Assembly (NCBI GenBank): GCA_018881555.1
Contig: JACAXG010000002.1
Span: forward strand, 25,011,786-25,075,785
Origin: Amblyornis subalaris
Lineage: Eukaryota > Chordata > Aves > Passeriformes > Ptilonorhynchidae
Direction: 5' to 3'
Length of the DNA: 64,000 nt
Of the stretch, positions 24,223 through 36,175 are shown one piece after another. The position numbers were made by a program, and so were the translations under genes. Position 1 is the first letter of the stretch. The number at the start of each line of letters is the position of its first letter. A model generated the notes under the pieces. That model made no database searches. It was not told where the DNA came from and saw only the letters and a program-made list of their open reading frames with translations.

Positions 24223-27200
24223 AACCCCAAACAAAACCACTTACACAATGCTTAGCACCCTGTCACATTTGCTACCTACCTGGCTGGGCAAGAAAAGCTG
24301 GTTTTGCTGAGTTGCAAGCTCTGTTTGTGCTGCTTCCTGGTCCAGGTACAAGTGCTGCCTGGTGGACCACCAAGCCAGCCCACAGTAAAAGCTGTAGACA
24401 CATTTTAACCTTCCCTCTGTGCATGTAGTAATAGGTTGTTTCTCCTCTTCTCTGTTTTCTATCTTCATGAAATTTGTATGATTTTAATATCTAGATGTCT
24501 CTGTTAAATTCGATTAAAATCTGCCAGCAGGCTCATAGGAGAAGGGAAGGAGTTATACAGAAAGAATATATCAAGTCAGTCTGTAGAATGCTGGAAGCAT
24601 TTTTTTTTCCTCAGAAAACTAATCTAAAGTTCTTGTAATATGTAGTTAAGTACAGAGAGCTTTTAATATTTATTTACTGGCTAATTACACAAAATATGAG
24701 ATTCAGAACACACAATTTATGTGAAACGCTAGCTGTAATCGAAAATAGCAGTTTTTCAAAGACCGAGAATGTAGCATAGGATCTGTGGCAAGTCACAGCG
24801 GGCAGGTGTTCAGTATAAAGAATGAAAAGCCCGCAGGAAAGTTAGGAGTACTTGCCTAAGAAACTCATGTAATGTTCAGACTGATGGGAACTCAAAGTCG
24901 ATGGCACATTTAGCTCTAGTGGTTTTTCACTGTTTGGCAGTGAGAGACATGAGCAGCCCTGGTTATTGAAAGCAAACATGGACACAATAAATCTATCAGG
25001 TTCTCCACCTCTGTACTAAGGCCTCCTTTGTACCAGTCAGTGAGGTGCCTGCCTGTCCCTCCATTATAAATTTCTGTGCATTTCCTGAAGGAAAAAAAAT
25101 GCCAAAACAACAAAAAACCACCCCAATATATTCTATTACTGAGACTGCAAGTAAACTGTTGTGATTCTTATAAGAAATCACCTTCTGACTGATGGAAATG
25201 CTCCCAGTGTTCACACATAGCATGCTGAGAACTGAGAGATTTTTTTTGCACCTGTGATAACACTTTTCAAGTTTCTTACGTTAGAAGAACAAGAATACAA
25301 AACAAGTTTCTCTTCCCTCCAAAATACCCAAGAATTTCACCTCTTATGAATAATAAGGTAGCCAGATGCTTTCTTATTAATGACACCTCTTTTGTGTAAA
25401 CATATTGCCTAGGAGGTTCAGTCATCAACCAAGTCTTTCTCTGCCAAGTGCTCTACAAACACGTGACAAAAAGATAGTCCCATGAAAAAGTGTTCACAAT
25501 TTCAACTATAAGACAAGAAAACCCCAAAGGCTAGGGAACATAAGATAACATAAATGTGAGAGGTGGGTAGCTTTGACTCTATTTAGGATACTTTAACTCT
25601 GCAACTCTATGCTACCTGTATAACCCATATTTCACTCTGGCTGGTTGCTTTTGTCTAGTATCACTAATGTTTGTGGGGTTAAGACTGCAGTACTGTATTT
25701 GTTTCCATTTCCTTTATAGATAGGTATTTACTATCACGCCCAATTTCAACAACCAGTAGAGAGACAGAAATGGTCCAAAAATAGTATTTCCTTGTGGTTT
25801 GTATTTTTTTTTGTTTGTATTTTGTGACTTGTATTTCTTACCCACTCCCAGCCCAGGACCATTTTCTCCACAGGCAATGATCCTTAATATCTTCCATGAA
25901 AAAATACTGCCCACTTGCAAGAGAACAGCATATCTAAGAATTAATTTCCTGCACATGGGATTTATTATAAAATCTCTTTACCTTCTTACACTGTGTCTTG
26001 AAAGTACAGAAACCCATTAACTTCAGATTGTGATTCTGTTGCCTTCTCTGCTCCTGTAAGGACTATGGAAAACATCACTCCCAAAGCTTGTAGATCGGTT
26101 TTACCCACCCCAAATTTAGATTTCCATACTTGTGTCTTTTAATCTAGTTTCTCTCCAACATACAAGGTGTTGATAACTCTTTGCGTGTTCCAGTTTTTCC
26201 ACAGAACTAGATGAAAGGATGGATGCAGTTTAATTGTCATACAGTATATTCTGGTTTTGGTTCCCAGTGCAAGTAGTTACATTTGCTGATAACAAAATGC
26301 ATTTATCTTCAGTGACATTTCAGATAGCTCCACAACCTGCTGCGTATTCTAATGAAAGCTATATCACTACCAATTAGACACCTGCAGAAGAAGTGGGCTA
26401 TGCAAATGCCTTGCCCCCCAAATGCTATTTTCCCTCTCTCATTAAGCTTTCAAACTAAATTATATCACAGCTAATGGCTAAAGACTTTCCCCTCAAATTT
26501 CAGTGCTGCATGGAATTTAGCCAAACATCTCACACAGACTTTAAGGAGTTGTGTGACTGCAAGTCTTTCGAAATGTATTTTCATTGCTTCCCATATGCTT
26601 AATCTAACCCTGCATCTGTCCACCTTTCTTTCCTTTCACTGACGCACAGAGATGCACTCCCTCCCACCCTCCATCACTGTGACAAGGTATTCTGATGGGC
26701 TTGGAAAGCTGCAGATTATTGCTTTGTTTTTCATCTCTGGAGGTCCTTGAGTTCAAATGTGACTAGATGCAAGTCAGACTTGCTGTAAACAAATATTTGT
26801 TGATTATATACAAAAGATAGAGATTAAATAGAGGGTATCTTGCTTACGAGGTTATATTTCCACCAAGGATTTTCAATGACATCATAAACCATGATAGAAA
26901 AGCAAACATGGCTTACAGAGTTGCCACAAATCCCAAGATAGAACTGTATCTTGGTAATTCACACTTACGAGTTTGTTTCATGCGAATCTCAGGACCTGTT
27001 CTAAGCCCTGCTGGGGATACAGTCCCCATCTTGCTCCCAGAAATGTTGCATTAACCTTTTATCTGCTCCAGGCTCCTGCTGTTGCTGCCCCATATTCCAA
27101 TTTGTCTGGCTCCTTCTCTGGTTGCTTTCATCTCCTTCTCCAGGGTGCTCTCTGCTGAATGCTTTGGCAGGAGCTGTAAGCATTACCCCATATCTATTAA

Positions 27201-27923
27201 TTACACATGCAAGCACATTTCTGAAAGCATGCTGTGCGTTCATAAGTCAAAACTGGATTATGAGATGCCTAAACTGTTTGTGCCCACAAGTGAGTAAAAA
27301 TACGTGATCGTCTCTGAAAATGTGAACAGGACAGATTTGGTAGTAGGCTTTAGATTTTCCCTTTGAAATTTTGGCCATAGCATTTTATACATTTCTAGAA
27401 TAAAAATGTGTCAAGAACAGCTAAACAAAATCTTTAAAATTTTAAAAGATAGAAAGAGGGTAGTGATTAAGAATTTTACTGAATCTTGACATACTATCAC
27501 TTAAACAGGATCCTCTACACATGTCAGTTACTGTAACATGCCACAGAAAAGCCATCAGTACTCTGCAGAAAGAAAATGTATGTACTTCCAGTTTGGACTA
27601 TCCCAGCCACAAAAGTGAGGGTTACTTTGTTTTTGCCTATCTGTATTTATCATAAAGACTGAACGTGCCCATGGCACTTTTTAATTGGGTGATTTCAGAG
27701 AAACCAGTTGTAAGAATACCTTTGGTTTGTATAAATCACAATGCAAATTAATCTCACTCTATCTTCATGCACATTCTTGTATTCTAAACCCAAAAAATAG
27801 AGAACAGGCTGGATCTGGTGTTGAACTTCATTTCATATGTATAATTGCATTTTAAGTCATAGCCAAAGCTAGAATGATTTTAAGGCATGATACCTCACCT
27901 TGGCTGACCCTAACATAAGTATG

Positions 27924-28088
27924 TTGTGGATTAACCCTGGTGGGCAGCTCAGCTCCACACAGACACTTGTTCACCTCCCCTCCCCAGGGAGGTGGGGAAG
28001 ATGATTAAAAGAATAAGAGTGAGACAATTCCTGGCATAAAGACAATTTAATAGGTAAAGCAAAAGCTTTGTCTTCAAGCACAGCAAAA
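27924..28088. mobile_element. Endogenous retrovirus LTR fragment (Neoaves type)
   Basis: The segment runs TTGTGGATTAACCCTGG, then GCAGCTCAGCTCCACACAGAC, then CACCTCCCCTCCCCAG, a GTGGGGAAGATGATTAAAAG purine run, and ATAAAGACAATTTAATAGG followed by TAAAGCAAAAGC. This order of blocks matches an LTR family I know from many neoavian genomes. It includes the hallmark 'ATAAAGACAGTTTAATA-GGTAAAGCAAAAGC' wording. Only part is recognisable; the sequence to about 28260 may be a more degraded continuation. No retroviral gene is present, so this is a solo or fragmentary LTR. In the common description of the family this would be the complement of the LTR, but I leave the strand open. Subfamily not assigned. 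Confidence 0.65.
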
Positions 28089-29534
28089 TCAACAAAAACT
28101 GAACAAAATTAATTAAAAAAAAAATCCAATTCTAGTAGCTTTGAAAAATATGGGCAGAACTTTGGACAGAAGTCTTGCTCTGATAGAAACATCAGCAGCA
28201 TTGTCTTTCTAGCTAGCTCAAAAACAGCAAGAAATTTGCACAGTAATGTTAACTACAAATATTGCCTTTAGCGCGGTTCAATATAGCTGGCTATAAAGTA
28301 GCATTTACAATGTGAGCTTATCCTTATCACAGAGATTTTTGCTCAAGGGAAAAACTCTGTGAAAAGGGATGTCAAATGACTATTTAGTGAGCAAGGCTTG
28401 CTTTTATTCTCTGGGTGATTTTTTGGTATTTCTTTTGTTAGCTTGCATAACACCTGTCTAGGTGACAGAAAACATTTGAATTTGCTTTATTTGCTGTTGC
28501 TCACAAGACCTCAGAGAACAGAAGTGTGTAATTATTCTGAGTCGCAAGAAAACGAAAATTTTTGATTTGCAAGACACCCTATTGCTAACCTGCTTACCCG
28601 AAATATTTTCCTGACAGCACACAATAATTTCCTGAATCTCAAACAGGCACTGTTCTCTGTCTCAAAATTAAATATTCATTGGTTTTGGTCAAAATATATT
28701 TCTGTTGTTAATTCCATGTTGAGGAAGATACATTCCTTTTGTTTCCTATGTAGTCTGCATAAGAAGATGAGAGAAGTTTAGAACATTAGTCTGGGTGGAC
28801 TGTTTTTTCTGTCACAGTCCTGGCCAAAAACAGGACAGTGACTGGAAATATTGACTGAGACAGCAAAAGCGAGTTCAGCACCCAGAACCCACTGAAAGAA
28901 GTAAACTGTGGTGCTTCATAGCAATAGCTTCAGCCTCTTTCAAATATCAGTGTATAGTGGCTCAAATTCCTAAAAACTCCAAAAAGTGTGCAGTTTTAGC
29001 AGTTATCTCTGTAACATTTTGTGTTTTGCTTGAAGTCCTGTTTCTGTAGACAAGATTCACCATGCCCTTCTATCATATGAATATCCTAATGAAAGATCTA
29101 AAAAATATTAAGTAAAAATGTTATAATTACAACCCTCACATTTGTTAAGAAACATTTGAGGTCTTGGCACAGCTGTACCCAAAAAGGTTCAGAAACCAAC
29201 AAAGGGAAGCAATTTTTTTTTAAATGCTAATGGTTTTAAACTAAATTTCAGGATTCTGGGAGACAGGTTCAAGATTTTCATATGTTTGAGGTTGTAAGCT
29301 AACCCAGATATATGGGGAGAAATTTGAATTGGACTCCTTGTCTCATAATTATTCTGTATTAGAGTGCATCAGTGGAAGGGCTCCATAATAAGCCTTTCCA
29401 TCCCTCTCCACAAAATACTTAGTCATACACAGGTTAATAGTTCTGTCAGGTCCTTTTGGACTGTCTAGGGTACTATGACCTGCTAGCAACCGTCAAAACA
29501 CTGACTTCTATAAAGAGGTATTGGCATCTATCAC
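28089..29534. other. Non-coding DNA
   Basis: No gene or clear repeat was recognised. The first 170 bases may be degraded continuation of the LTR fragment. The rest is AT-rich with no frame of interest. Confidence 0.55.
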
Positions 29535-29855
29535 CAAAAACTGAAAGGAAGATGTAGTGAGATGAGATCTGTCTCTTCTGCCATGTCTCAAGTGAAAGGA
29601 TGGGAGAAAATGGCCTTAAATTGCACCAGTGGCGGTTCAGATTAGATATTAGAAAACACATTTTCCCTGAAAGACTGGTTAGGCATTGAAATAAGTTGCC
29701 CATGGAGGTGGTGGAATCACCTGTCTGGAAGTGCTCAAGAGGCATCTGGATGTGGCAGCTGGGGATATGGATCGGGGGTGACTATGGTGGTGGTGGGTTG
29801 ATGGTTGGAGTAGATAATCTTGATGGTCTCTTCCATCCTTGATGATGCTGTGATC
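29535..29855 (+). mobile_element. CR1 LINE 3' tail (end of ORF2 and 3' UTR)
   Basis: This is the last part of a 5'-truncated CR1 element. The plus-strand translation reads GLKLHQWRFRLDIRKHIF, then ERLVRH, a stop at 29687-29689 where CR1 normally has the tryptophan of HWNRLP, then NKLPMEVVESP. After the ORF end comes the typical 3' UTR, with a run like TTGATGGTTGGAGTAGATAATCTTGATGGTC, closing with GATGATGCTGTGATCT. That is a degraded form of the CR1 terminal ATTCTRTG repeats. Inactive. The 90-codon frame on the opposite strand is a shadow. Confidence 0.9.
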
Positions 29856-32389
29856 TTCAGAAGGTTACGCATTTCCTCTTACCCTCTGGATAAGAAGGGA
29901 GTTTAGATGATAAACTGAAATCTGTCCTTTGGATGACTAAAATTAGGCAAACTACACCCCAGCATTTGTTGGTACCGTTACATAACGATCGAATAATTAA
30001 GAAGCATTTGCTGCTATTCCTGTACAGCAAATACTACTTTATCAGTTTTTCTTTTGTTTTATGGAACAATTGAAGAATTGTTTCGACAATATGTTATTGA
30101 TCTGGAAGAATCACAATCAATAAGTATTATAGCTACTCAGTGACTAGATTATTAGAAAACTAAATTAGGAACTATCCTGCTTACAAATAACCATTATTTC
30201 ACATGATGGGTAGAGAAAAATTGTATATATGTCGTGGCATATTGTTCATTTGCAAACACAGAGAGACCTTTTCTAATCCTATAAATTTCATTTATTGATC
30301 AGAGATCATGATAAAGTGGTTTCTTTTGGAGTGCTCTTTGTCTAAGCTCTCTTTTTTAAATTAAGAATCTATTTTACATTACCACAACCTAACATAAAAG
30401 TTATGTGCCCGTGTGTGTACAAGCAAGTAACTTCTTTCTTTTCTGTTTCAACATAATTGTTAGTTTTTGTGTTAAGAAAAACAAAAATCTGTTTTCCTCT
30501 TTCTCCAGCTGATCTTTGTGCTCAGGTATAGCAAACATGCTGGTTCCTATTGTGGCTTATGCTACAGGCAATTCTGACATTTGCATTTGTACATCATGTG
30601 CATTTTGAAGTAAAGAAGTGATGGCTGATCTCCATGTTGAAAGCCCTGTGTTGCTGTTGCTCTGTAGTTTGTTGCTTTGCTTTGTTTTGCTTTGCTTTGT
30701 TTCCTCTGGAAGATCTCACAATCTGCTGCGAAGAATTTGTGTGTTAAGGAAAAAAGAAAGACGTATAAATCCCACAGACGAAATGTAGTTGGTGCAGAGC
30801 AGAACTGTCACAAAGCACCAGACCATAGAGATTCAAGCCTTTGTGTCCTCAACAGTAAAAATACACCAAGGTAGCCGTAGATTCCCTATAGGGCAATTTG
30901 CCCCTCCCAAGCACACCTCGCACTTTGTGTTGATCAAGGAATCACAAGGTCTGAAAATACAACTGCTCATCCTTAAACACAATAGAAAGGAATTGTGAAG
31001 GAGAAATCCACAGAAATACACAGAATCCAATATACAGAAAGAGGTTTCCAAACTGCAGTGTGCACAGCTCTGGTCTCCTTTGTAAATAGCAATAATCAAA
31101 AGCATCTGGCTGCCTGTGTATGTGCCTTTGCCTTGCTTGGTAAATGCCAACTCACAGCTAATCACATGCAAACAGCTGGGAGAATTGAAAGAAGTGGATG
31201 GAGGCAGAGAAATGAGGATGGGTTTGTGGAAAGTGGAGAAAGTGCAGAGGCTCCTGCTGTGGTACAGAGATGTTAGGAAAAAGACTTTGAGGACAAAATA
31301 ATCCTTATGCTATTCTTTTCATGAGCCTATTTTTAATGCAGAACTGTCTAAAAATTCAATATCTATAATGTAAATTTTGGCAGCCAAATCAATACAAATC
31401 ATTGCTGTTCAGATCTGTCTGAGATTCTCACTGTATGACGAGTTGAAACATATCAGCTGCCTTACCATAGATACAGGGAAATACTAGGGCACAGAACTCT
31501 TCAATAAATGATCACAAAGTTTAAGAGAAAAAGGGTTAAAATATAAGGCTAATCGATTCCAAAACTTATGATAATGCAGCCTTAAAATTAAATGTAATAA
31601 AAAGTACCACATCTGTGGTACAGAAAGGGTTTGAGGACAAAACTGGGGTGCGGGGAAACACAGTGCCTGTCCTGTTGTCAGTCTGCATGGCTCAAGCCCT
31701 TCATCCTGTGTTATGCAGAGCAGTGCAGTGCTGGCAGCATGTCCTGCATTGACTAGTCTTTCCAGTAAATGGAACAGATGGACCACAAGTGCTGCAATGT
31801 GCTGAGAGGAGACCCTTTTATTTCTATTCCCTCCCAGTGGGTGCAGCTGACCCCTGATATTACAAGTCCCAATTAACAAGCATGATATCTCAAAATCTGA
31901 TCTGGATATGTTGCCTTCCTCCTGTTCTCCTACCCCTTCCACATCTGGGAGATGAAAGGCTTTATTAGAGCAAGGATGGTCTTGATCATCTTGAGTAAAT
32001 AGGATGAACCTTTTGCTTTGAAAGGTGCACTAGACTTTTAGCTCCTCTTTTCAGCTTCCTCATATCTAGCCAGATGTGTGCATACCACCAGTTCCTGCAC
32101 CTCTAGTAGGAAAACTGTGGAGAAATGAGGAATTATTCTGCATCCAGCAACCAAAGATCCTCAGTACACCTTTAATGTATGCTCTCACACTTTATGGTTT
32201 GTTGCTGCTGTCACCAAATTACTTTTTGGTGACATGGGAGAAATTTTCTTCTAATTTCTGCATAAGTATGCATTTACTTTCTCTGACAACCCAGTGACCT
32301 GATAGGCAGGCTCAGTTACTCAGCCAACACACCCTTTTTTTTTTTTCGTCTTTTCCTCCAGTTAGAGAATTTTCACATACTGTTGTTGT
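29856..32389. other. Non-coding DNA
   Basis: No gene is recognised. The longest frame (minus strand 31484-31942, 152 codons) lacks any domain or codon-level sign of constraint that I can see. One TTTGC pentamer repeat is listed separately. A T-rich run lies at 32335-32346. Confidence 0.55.
30670..30702. repeat. (TTTGC/TTTGT)n imperfect pentamer repeat
   Basis: About six imperfect units alternating GCTTT and GTTTT. It is a small simple repeat. Confidence 0.85.
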
Positions 32390-32576
32390 TGTCCCGCGGT
32401 CGCTGATGAAATCACGGCATGATCACAATTGAGAGTCGGTGAAAAGTACATAAGTGGATTTATTTATTAATATAAAGACCTGTTTTGTACCTTTAGTGTG
32501 CTTGAAAGTCATAAGGTCATTGGTTCCCCAGCCACCCACCTCTCAGGATGATTGGCCAGGACTAGTGCAACGCCTT
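32390..32576 (-). mobile_element. Possible retroviral LTR remnant
   Basis: The segment stands out from its AT-rich surroundings by CpG dinucleotides (CCCGCGGTCGCTG, ATCACGGCATG, GAGTCGG, CAACGCC). It combines a T/A-rich polyadenylation-like block (GTGGATTTATTTATTAATATAAAG at 32455-32480) with GATTGGCCAGGACTAGTGC near 32548-32568. The latter contains an inverted CCAAT box (ATTGG). Read on the minus strand this gives a CCAAT-type promoter block followed by an AATAAA-like block, an arrangement resembling an LTR. I do not recognise the exact family, the ends are uncertain and no flanking target duplication was established. It could instead be a short regulatory element. Confidence 0.35.
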
Positions 32577-33428
32577 ACTGAAAATATTGTGCTTTCAATA
32601 CAATAACAAGTCCAGAAGTGTATGATATGAAGAAGTATCGTTAGAAAAACATCTCGCTGTTTACATAGCTTCTGTGAGAAAAGGACAGCTTCTCATAGAG
32701 TGCAAAATGCTAGAGAATTTCTCTGCTGAGAGCTTTTCAGCATCCACAACATACCAGTGCCTGGAGAAGGTTTATGAAGCACTAAGTTCATTATTGCCTT
32801 CAATAGACATTTGCAGATACCCTTCGAAGTAACAGAGACGAACTTGAGACCCTAAGAAAACCACACCATTGCATGGTCCCAGTGATCATCCTAGGGTGAG
32901 CCAGGGGAGCCACGTTATCAGAGGGCCTGAGAACAGCATTCATGCAGAACAAGAGTGAGCCTGCTGTAGTGGTTGACAGCAGAGTGCTCATGACACTATC
33001 TTCAAAAACCCCCACAGTATAGATACACCACAAAAGCTTTTCTCTTTCTTTGGGTGGTTTTCACTGCATAAATGCAGGATTTGCTATTTTTCTCCCTTTA
33101 TTACCTTAAATCCTAATGTATTAGTCTGTGGCACTAATGTATGTTGCAAAATATGCAATATGGCTGATGTAATAATCCCACTAGAGATTCATTGATGATT
33201 TTTGAATCTTTAACTTCAGAAATGTAATGCTACATTAGTTCTCATTTCTGCACTTAAAAGATAAGACCTTGTTGCACAACATTTTGCTTGAAAATAATTG
33301 AATGTTTGGCTCTTGCAGTGGAATCAATGCCACATTGTAATTTTTTTTAGGTTTGCTTACTGTAACTTTATTTTTGAATTAAAGTGAATGTAGCAATCAG
33401 AAAATTTTCCATGTTTCTAATCTACCGA

Positions 33429-33483
33429 ATAATGCAGGTAGTATCTACTCTCTAGCATAATGCAGGTAGCATCTCTTCTCCAG
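33429..33483. repeat. Imperfect tandem duplication, period about 28 bases
   Basis: ATAATGCAGGTAG occurs at 33429 and again at 33457. Each copy is followed by a TATCTACTC or CATCTCTTC variant, and a TCTA motif precedes each. Two copies only; a local slippage or template-switch duplication with a few later changes. Confidence 0.8.
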
Positions 33484-36161
33484 TCTACAAATTTCCTCCT
33501 CTGGGTTTTATGAAGGTACAGATTCTGGAGACCAAGGAAGTAATTCATTCCCTGTACTGATCCAGTGCCTGACCTTGCATCAGATGTTTAAAGCAACAAA
33601 ATATTTCTTCTTTCCCCTTATCTCTGATAGATTCCATAAAACAAGTCTGTGTGTAGTGGTAAAAAACATCCATAAGGGACTAAAGAAAGAAATCATCTTC
33701 TCCATAACAACTGTAAGCAAAGAGTGAAGCACCCTAACAGGAAAACATAAGGATGCTTTGAGGAATGCTGTTTTCTACTCCAGAAATGTATATGATGTCC
33801 TGTTCTTAAATAGTACTTTGTGATGTTCAACATGTGTCTAAACATCGTGTATGCGCACAGATCAAGAAGTGGGAAACAGGCAAAGGTATTTTCATGGAAA
33901 TCTGAGGTTTTGGGGGTAGCAGTATACATGGCACATGCTAATACATAGATGTCTCAAATTACCACCCTCCTATCTCACCCTGACTAGTAGTCTTATCTTT
34001 AAAAAAAACTAAAACTAAATCCCAACAACCAGACCTTCCAGAAGATAGCGTCTGCCTTCTAGAAAATTTTGCTTCTTTTAGAAATAAGATCTGCAGGTAC
34101 TCTACATCAGCACAAAATTAATGTATCCTCTGTTCCTGTGCTTACTCATACATTTCCCACTACTCCCTCTAGGGGGAGAGGTCAGGAAGTGATTCCTGCT
34201 ACCTACCTGCAGCCTTCTCTCTGGAACACTGCATCCTTTAAAACACACTTTATCCTTCGTGTGTTGCTGTGAGATATGAAAGTACTATCTCCTGTTTAGG
34301 AACTGCAAGTATGAGAACTGGTTTGAGTTGTTTTGGTTTTTTTCCCCAATTATTAATATACTTTTACTAAATCTTGGAAATCGGCACAGATCTTTTGGAT
34401 CTTGGTGCCAGTGCACCTGTTAACCATGTACCAAAATCCAGGTAGTATCATGTTTGCTTGCTTAGTTCTTCTTGCCTCTTTGTACTCCAGTAAAGGAAAA
34501 CATACTCAGAGAAAATATAAAACAATGTGAATACTCTTTCCTAATGACTGAGTATTACAGAGACCATCAACAGTGAGAGTCTGTATATGGAGAGGGAATA
34601 ATGTGTTGGATGTTGTACAAGACACCAAATGAGGACATATCCAAAAGTGCATTGGATAAAGCTAGTTTTATAAATGAAATACCCTGCCAGAAGAGTTAAG
34701 CCAAGTCACCTTTTGTCTGATGAGATGGCTGCCTTGAGAGTCCTGTGAAAATTTCTTTAAGTTTCCCTGAAAAGCAGATCTTGCCAATTGAACACATGGG
34801 CTACTGTTCTGCGATATTTATTTATAGCAGCAAAACTCAGTCTATAAACAAGCACTACACCCCATGTCATTTATTATGTTATCTGCATTCTACTGTGATT
34901 AGAACAAACAGCCAGATCAGTCCTACTTCTTGTATTTACAAAGTAGCCTGATAGACAGTCAATACGGCACTTTTCTGTGAGGAATGAGAACAAACTGTGC
35001 AAAGCAGGCTTCTCTCAGCCCCTTTTCTCTTTTTGATCATTACTCCTTTCTTTAATGTTGTTTTCAGCTAAAAAAACACCATATGACCTTTGAGAAATGT
35101 CAGGAAAACATTATTTTCTCTGTGCCACTCCAGTTTGAGGACGTCGGGTACATCCTTACTCCAAGCCTTGCTCAGAGTAGTGGCTCTGAGAGAAGTCGTG
35201 CTAAAATGCCTCCCACTGCACTCTTGGGGGTGCCACACACCCCTCCTGACCTTCTCTGACTGCTAAATGTGGCTGTGGGAGTTTTGCTAATGAACAGCAT
35301 TGCACCATCTGTTTGGCTCCCACTGCTGGACCTCCTTAGGGTGAGGGAGGAGCAGCAAGCAAATGCCAGCCCAATACCTCTGTCTGACTCACAAAGCAAT
35401 ACAGCTGCTGCTTCTGTGCTTTCTGCCCTTCTTTTTTTCTTTCCAGAATGACTCAGATGCATTATTTTCAGAAATAATTCGAAAGTGTAGAAATTTTAAA
35501 AGCATAGAATTTAAGTAAATTCATCACAGTATATGTGATAGAAATAAAAAAAGAAAAATTCAAACAATTAAAAATTGTAGCTGTTATGCACTCATGACTC
35601 TGTGTACAGATGTCTGTGACTTAAGAATATGAATTTCAAACGGAATAAAAACTAGTATGTGAAGAGTTACAGAAGTACGTTTTGGGTTTTTATGATCCCA
35701 TTACTTTTGACAGCGGAATCTAAAAGAAAATAAAAATCTTCATCACCAATTTTGTATCAGGACTTTTACATTGCACTCATTTGGTAAAAAAAGAAAAAAA
35801 ACAAGGAGAAATATTCCTTTATTTTAATTGCACTTCCTTGCTTTTAAAGCCCTTGGGGCAAATACTCTCCTTTCTTTTCTGTATAGTTTCTAGTACCTTT
35901 TTACACAACTATAATATAGATTTTACAGTCTATGACAGAAGGAAAAATAATGTTTTACTATGATATATAGACTTCTATACTTCATATATACTAAGTAAGG
36001 TATTGTTATTCTGTAACTAATTTAGTTGTTCCTTAGGCAAGTGAAGGAATAAGCTTCTTTTCCATCTCTTTCAAAGGGAGTAAGTCTAGCAGAGGACTAG
36101 GCTGGATGCCCTGTCCTTTCTGATGGAAGTTGCTGCGCTCCTGGTTGAGCAGCCTGGAGGG

Positions 36162-36175
36162 GATGTGATCACATC
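36162..36175. repeat. 14-bp perfect palindrome
   Basis: GATGTGATCACATC reads identically on both strands, and GATGTGAT is repeated once more a few bases downstream at 36181-36188. Short palindromes of this size do occur by chance. Confidence 0.8.

Larger units (their letters stand above)
21141..27923. other. Non-coding AT-rich DNA
   Basis: No gene is recognised. Frames are at most 113 codons (minus strand 22861-23202) and none shows a domain. Contains one (GA)n and one (CAA)n simple repeat. The slightly GC-richer patch 26990-27170 has overlapping short frames on both strands, with no sign of an exon. Confidence 0.6.

Noticed and set aside
31484..31942. 152-codon open frame on the minus strand
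   Set aside because: Composition looks unconstrained, no domain is recognised, and there are no flanking splice sites or promoter context to support it.
35430..35480. TTTTTTTCTTTCCAG acceptor-like sequence
   Set aside because: The following sequence has no supported coding frame or donor, and isolated acceptor-like strings are common.
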